Source: Spraguea lophii
Taxonomy: Eukaryota > Microsporidia > Spragueidae
Reading direction: 5' to 3'
NCBI GenBank assembly: GCA_001887945.1
Contig: LDOQ01000008.1
Coordinates: 1 to 10,637, forward strand
DNA: 10,637 bases
Positions 7,450-10,637 of the stretch are shown one piece after another. Under the pieces are notes generated by a model. That model saw nothing but the letters and a program-made list of their open reading frames with translations. It searched no databases and was not told the origin of the DNA. Position 1 is the first letter of the stretch, and each line of letters opens with the position of its first letter. The position numbers were made by a program, and so were the translations under genes.

Positions 7450-8578
7450 CATATTTTTCTTTCTTTTAAAAATAACATCAAGAATGCAAATAAAACCAAC
7501 TGGTATATGTTTTATATCAAATAATAATAAAGAACGAAAGAATAATAAATAACAACAAATCAAACTATAAAATATTGTTTATTTTATAAAAATAACAAAA
7601 TCCTTAAGAATATATACGTATTATAACAAATTTATTTATAAGAATAAAAACAATATAAGCAACGCCTCCGAAATTCCATGAGTGCGATTATTTGAAGATA
7701 AAAAAGAATTACATTTATTTTAAGTAGATCTTTTAGTTTACTTATTCACTTAATTAGTAAACGATCAAATAAATATCTTACATCATAAATGGTATTCAAT
7801 TGAACTGTCATTATTATTTATAAAAGACCTTTCATTATAGTTTTGATGACTTTTTTTAAATAATGCTCAAATATATCTTACATCTAATATATCTCAAAAA
7901 ATAACATATTCTATTTTCTAAATAATTATTCTTTCTTTTTTGTTTTCCAACAAAGAAAAAGAAGATGTTTCATCCACTTATTTTTCGAATATAAAATAAT
8001 AATCTAATAAAGTATGTAATAATATTCAATTAAAAACAAAAAGAATAAATATAAACTTTTAAAAAATTATAATAATCATTTTAATATAAAATAATTATTT
8101 TTTGTAAATTTATAATTTATATTTTACAGTAGAAATATTAATTACAATAGATAATGTAAAAAAATTATTTAGTTATTATAATTATTCTCATAAATAAATT
8201 TCTTTAAATATATTAAAAACTTATATTTCGTTAATGTCTTCACACACTCTATTAACTTTACCAATCATTTTATATTAAGAATTTTTAGAATATTTTAAAA
8301 TAAAAAAAAATATTTTTTTTACCCCATAAAAAATTAACAAGATGAGATAATCGTAAATTTAAATTTTCAAGATCTTATGATGATAACATTATGTGAAATT
8401 ATTTTTATGTCATAGTTACTCTGAAGGTCATATTTTATAAATAAAAAATACATTTTACTTATTAATAATTATATGTTTATTTTATTTTAATATTATAACT
8501 AAATATGGTTCACATTCATTATAATTTAAATACATGTATTTTAAAATAATTTTTTTTATTCTTATTTAAAAATTATAA
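7450..8578. other. AT-rich gene-free stretch, left part of the 2.4-kb spacer
   Basis: No coding frame of credible length or composition on either strand. The first bases hold the promoter of the minus-strand gene at 6430-7446. A small less AT-rich patch occurs at about 7660-7695 (AACGCCTCCGAAATTCC). Weak structures are an inverted repeat GTTTACT (7736-7742) / AGTAAAC (7756-7762) and TATCTTACATC occurring twice (near 7774 and 7874). A 20-base box at 7936-7955 recurs at 9028-9047. Otherwise I see nothing. Confidence 0.5.
7936..7955 (+). repeat. Dispersed 20-base repeat, copy 1
   Basis: TTTTTTGTTTTCCAACAAAG matches 9028-9047 at 19 of 20 positions in the same orientation, about 1.1 kb apart on either side of the tRNA/LTR-like island. 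The surroundings are similar (T-rich before; GATGT after at 7962-7966 and 9064-9068), suggesting diverged copies of a somewhat longer element. Confidence 0.45.
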
Positions 8579-8588
8579 TCTGCTTAAT

Positions 8589-8653
8589 TTGGTGATCATG
8601 GAGTGGTAAGTCCAAAGTCTAGCAGATTCGAATTCCTCATCCAGAAAATTTTT
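8589..8653 (+). tRNA. tRNA-like pol III unit, probably a truncated or decayed tRNA copy
   Basis: Three pol III hallmarks occur in order. An A-box-like segment GATCATGGAGTGGTAAG (8594-8610) has the AGTGGT typical of D-loops. A B-box/T-loop GATTCGAATTCC (8625-8636) follows, then a TTTTT terminator at 8649-8653. TTGGTGA (8589-8595) can pair, with one mismatch and one wobble, with TCATCCA further down. Only about 14 bases separate the A and B segments, so a normal anticodon arm does not fit and I cannot read an anticodon. The T-stem is also imperfect. It is best seen as a tRNA pseudogene or tRNA-derived element; GTGATC...AGTGGT recalls tRNA-His, but this is not firm. Confidence 0.3.
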
Positions 8654-8694
8654 AAAACAAAAAAAATAAAAAATCGGAGAGAAGAAGAGAAAGT

Positions 8695-8976
8695 TGTTGA
8701 GTGTGTGTGTGTTCTATAGCGTAACACTATTTATACTTTATGCTATGACCCGGATATTAGATTAAAGTAGTATTTAATTGCTGTAATGCAATCTCTATAA
8801 TGATTTGTGACTTGATCTATATTATGCCAAGAAAAGAGCCAGAATTCTTTAAAAAACGGGAAGAATGGCGACGTGTATTATACGCAAAACTTTAACATAT
8901 TGGAACATAAGGTAAGGTGAGATTAATATCTATTTGTAACGAAACCAGTTAATACAAGTTCAAACGTGCTTCAACA
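8695..8976 (+). mobile_element. Possible solo LTR, 282 bases, ends TGTTGA...TCAACA
   Basis: The segment is visibly richer in G+C than the deserts on both sides. It starts TGTTGA and ends TCAACA, perfect terminal inverted repeats of the TG...CA kind found at LTR ends; they extend to seven bases if TTGTTGA (8694) and TCAACAA (8977) are counted. The size suits fungal LTRs (yeast Ty3 sigma is 341 bases and also ends in inverted TGTTG...CAACA). A (GT)6 run follows the left end. An imperfect 9-bp hairpin (ATAGCGTAA 8716-8724 / TTATGCTAT 8738-8746) follows, with a TATA-like ATTTATACTT in its loop. Against it: the flanking five bases (AAAGT, AACTC) do not form a target-site duplication, no primer-binding site follows, and no partner copy lies in the window. 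It could also be a noncoding RNA gene. Confidence 0.3.
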
Positions 8977-9027
8977 AACTCCTATAAAAAAATTTCATAA
9001 AAAAAATATTTAAAAATTATCACTTAT

Positions 9028-9047
9028 TTTTTTGTTTTCCACCAAAG
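9028..9047 (+). repeat. Dispersed 20-base repeat, copy 2
   Basis: TTTTTTGTTTTCCACCAAAG differs at one position from 7936-7955. See the first copy for context. Confidence 0.45.
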
Positions 9048-9184
9048 TATTATCATCTAAAAAGATGTGATAAGTTATAATAATGTATTAATATATGAAA
9101 TAATATTTAAAACGAAAAATATGAAAAATATGATAATAATAAATATTATATTGCATTGTAAACCATTTTTTTAAATAAAAATAA

Positions 9185-9301
9185 TTTAATAATATTTTAT
9201 TTTTTTCAATGAAAATTTTTTATTGTTTTGGAAAAGGGAGGAATCTTTCGATGCCTGTTATTAGGATTTAAGGAGTTTAATAATATTTTATTTTTTTCAA
9301 T
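9185..9301 (+). repeat. Exact 26-base direct repeat, two copies
   Basis: The same 26 bases occur at 9185-9210 and 9276-9301 (TTTAATAATATTTTATTTTT followed by TTCAAT), with 65 bases between. Flanking bases differ, so the identity stops sharply at both edges. The spacer has a short less AT-rich part (GAAAAGGGAGGAATCTTTCG, near 9230). It could be a duplication scar or direct repeats around a small insertion. Confidence 0.6.
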
Positions 9302-9589
9302 AACGCTATTATTTGTAAAAGATTTTTAATTGAAAATGTACGGCATGATATAAGGTTTTTCTGTTATTAAAACTCGTTGTTTATTATTACCAACTATTTA
9401 TATTTAATTATATTATTACTTACCGCATATATGATAGTCTCCCCTATTTAATTATAACGCATACTTTGTTGTTGTTTTTTAGCTTTTATATAATTTCGAA
9501 TATCTTTCGTTACATACAATTATTCATTGGCTGAGTATATAAATTGTTTTTTTCAAATCTAAGAATGAAATAATTACAAATACATAATA

Positions 9590-9611
9590 TATACATCATT
9601 TATACATCATT
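9590..9611 (+). repeat. Tandem duplication of 11 bases
   Basis: TATACATCATT occurs twice in direct succession (9590-9600 and 9601-9611), followed by TAAA. It lies about 240 bases upstream of the PTRHD1-type gene. Probably simple slippage. Confidence 0.55.
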
Positions 9612-9841
9612 TAAATTATATAATACTTAGTATTCCTCTAAAACAATTTCATCAGAATGAATAATAATTTATATAAAACATTTTAAAAATTTATCACATT
9701 CGATAAGTATTTTTGTCGTACACAAACATATCTAAATTATTTATATTATTTTAACTTTCCAACCATTCACACCTGGATTAATATACTTTATTAGGCTATA
9801 ATCAACATCATTTACTTTGTATTTTTAATTTGTCAAATATA

Positions 9842-9844
9842 CCC
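9842..9844 (+). promoter_or_regulatory. CCC start signal of the PTRHD1-type gene
   Basis: CCC directly abuts the ATG at 9845 (AATATACCCATGATTATT). This excludes the in-frame TTG at 9830 as start, and the conserved family N terminus begins at this ATG. Confidence 0.65.
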
Positions 9845-10214
9845 ATGATTATTCATTATATATTTGTTAGATCTGATATTCCTATACAAAGTACTGGTAT
9901 ATTATTAGCCCAATGTTCACATGCAAGTATTTCATCGATCTATAAATTTTTAAATATAGAAGAAACTATTAATTATCTTAAAGATATAGAGAATATGAGA
10001 ACAATAGTAAAAAATGTAAGTATCGTCCAATTAATTTTAGATTAAAGAAAAAGATATTTGTATATTGCAAGATTTTTTTGAAAGAAATAGATATGATTAT
10101 ATATCATGGAAAGAACAACCAGAGAATATAATCACTGCTTTGGCTTTAAGACCATATGAAATGGAAAATGAAAAAGTTTTGAAAAAGTTTTTAAAAAAAT
10201 TTGATCTCTTTTAA
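9845..10214 (+). CDS. PTRHD1: PTRHD1-type peptidyl-tRNA hydrolase 2-fold protein, two exons (9845-10015 and 10041-10214)
   Basis: A small protein of the PTH2 superfamily; members release tRNA from stalled peptidyl-tRNA, and the PTRHD1 branch is a putative hydrolase of this kind. The spliced product has 114 residues, near the family size (human PTRHD1, 140). Exon 1 gives 57 residues: MIIHYIFVRSDI, GILLAQCSHASIS (the family's AQ.CHA segment) and the INYLKDIENMRTIVKN region. Exon 2 gives 57 residues with SWKEQPENIITALALRPYE, the WxEQPEN..xxLAL.PY signature of PTRHD1 rather than ordinary Pth2, ending LKKFDLF. Removing 25 bases with GT...AG ends joins the two halves in phase 0 exactly where the family sequence continues. 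Without splicing a TAA follows ten codons later. A sequencing frameshift is the alternative but would not explain the perfect splice sites. The start is set by CCC next to ATG. Confidence 0.88.
10016..10040 (+). other. 25-base spliceosomal intron in the PTRHD1-type gene
   Basis: It begins GTAAGTATCG and ends TTAATTTTAG. GTAAGT is the strong 5' splice site, and TTAAT just before TTTTAG can act as branch site close to the 3' AG, as in the very short introns of microsporidia. The length is not a multiple of three and the unspliced reading meets TAA at 10043-10045, so retention would abort translation. The protein on both sides matches PTRHD1. Confidence 0.82.
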
Positions 10215-10637
10215 ATAATGGTTAGAATGAGAAGGTATGGTAATTGTATAGTAATTAAACAAGTGAATATTAAAATTATAGTTAGCATAAATAAATATTA
10301 AAATTATGGTTAATACGAATAAATAATATACAAGGTTTTTTCAAAATAAAGTATAAATTTCCAAAATTACAAACAAATTTAAAAATCAATAAATGACAAT
10401 ACGGTTACTATAAATTTAATGATTTATAATGTGCATTGGTTTAAATAAAAAAAATTTTCATCAATAATTCTTACATATTTTTAGAATTTTTAGTATCTTT
10501 TTAATTATAATTTATTTTCTTATTTCTATAATCTTACATTTACAATTTTAAATAAATAAATCAGTGATATAAGAAGTAATAATATAATAAAATTTTTTAT
10601 AGCAACTTTTGCATAATTACCGCTGTTTGGGCAGTCG
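10215..10637. other. AT-rich right end without a recognised gene
   Basis: No coding frame of credible length. It holds the 28-base two-copy repeat at 10267-10322 and an AATAAA at 10290-10295 that could serve the upstream gene. The last 25 bases (ACCGCTGTTTGGGCAGTCG) are much richer in G+C and may be the edge of a further feature cut by the window. Confidence 0.5.
10267..10322 (+). repeat. Two tandem 28-base repeats downstream of the PTRHD1-type gene
   Basis: Copy 1 is 10267-10294 and copy 2 is 10295-10322, adjacent and in the same orientation. They share 23 of 28 positions, and all five differences are transitions (A/G or C/T). Both start ATATTAAAATTAT. Confidence 0.6.

Larger units (their letters stand above)
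8977..9841. other. AT-rich gene-free stretch, right part of the 2.4-kb spacer
   Basis: No credible coding frame. It contains the second copy of the dispersed 20-base box (9028-9047), enclosed by a short inverted repeat TTATCAC (9017-9023) / GTGATAA (9067-9073). Also present are a tandem GAAAAATAT pair (9114-9131), the exact 26-base repeat (9185-9210, 9276-9301) and an 11-base tandem pair (9590-9611). The end serves as upstream region of the PTRHD1-type gene. Confidence 0.5.

Noticed and set aside
7452..7563. Longer N terminus for the minus-strand gene starting at a TTG (7563)
   Set aside because: TTG start, no CCC signal, hydrophobic AT-spacer-like translation; the CCC next to ATG at 7446 gives the better start.
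7660..7695. Less AT-rich patch suspected as small RNA or tRNA
   Set aside because: No B-box, no snoRNA C/D boxes and no stable stem found by eye.
8577..8620. U1 snRNA-like match on the minus strand (ACTTACC followed by CATGATCACCAA)
   Set aside because: Both short motifs resemble the U1 5' end and its first loop, but only four bases separate them, no stem can form as in U1, and the following sequence is plain AT-rich without a U1-like body. The tRNA-like reading on the plus strand explains it better.
8598..8622. Possible mini-gene ATGGAGTG with a 17-base GTAAGT...TAG intron leading into an open frame to 8717
   Set aside because: No CCC signal, a 17-base intron is too short to trust, and the same bases fit the tRNA-like unit.
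1..10637. CRISPR array, prokaryotic operon, riboswitch, defence island
   Set aside because: All recognisable genes are eukaryotic and monocistronic; no regularly spaced repeats found.

Overview
The window is nuclear DNA of a microsporidian (an obligate intracellular parasite related to fungi). It is very A+T rich, roughly four fifths by eye. The recognisable genes are eukaryotic, single-exon and shortened: an E6AP/UBE3A-type HECT ubiquitin ligase, the rRNA-processing factor Krr1, a phosphatidylglycerophosphate synthase of the Pgs1 type, and a PTRHD1-type peptidyl-tRNA hydrolase-fold protein. All six complete genes have a CCC (GGG on the other strand) directly before or within 9 bases of the ATG, the start signal described for microsporidian genes. 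The one clear intron is only 25 bases long, also typical of the group. I cannot name the genus.

Layout. 2-112 (+) is the probable 3' end of a gene entering from the left. 361-1095 (+) is a basic orphan protein. 1159-3549 (-) is the HECT ligase, convergent with the orphan across 63 bases. After a 655-base AT-rich spacer comes krr1 at 4205-4828 (-). It is divergent from pgs1 at 5130-6383 (+) across 301 bases, and that spacer must hold both promoters. An unrecognised 338-residue protein lies at 6430-7446 (-), convergent with pgs1 across 46 bases. A gene-poor stretch of about 2.4 kb follows (7447-9844). In it sits a less AT-rich island at about 8580-8985, containing a tRNA-like pol III unit and a 282-base segment with LTR-like TGTTGA...TCAACA ends. 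The PTRHD1-type gene at 9845-10214 (+) is interrupted by the 25-base intron. The last 420 bases are AT-rich and hold a two-copy 28-base repeat.

Function. The genes are unrelated housekeeping genes with no sign of an operon or pathway cluster: ubiquitin ligation, 40S ribosome assembly, anionic phospholipid synthesis and probable peptidyl-tRNA handling. I found no defence system, CRISPR array or intact transposon. The most useful observations are the tiny intron that restores the PTRHD1 reading frame, the AZUL zinc finger plus HECT architecture, the CCC signals that correct several gene starts, and the tRNA-like/LTR-like island.
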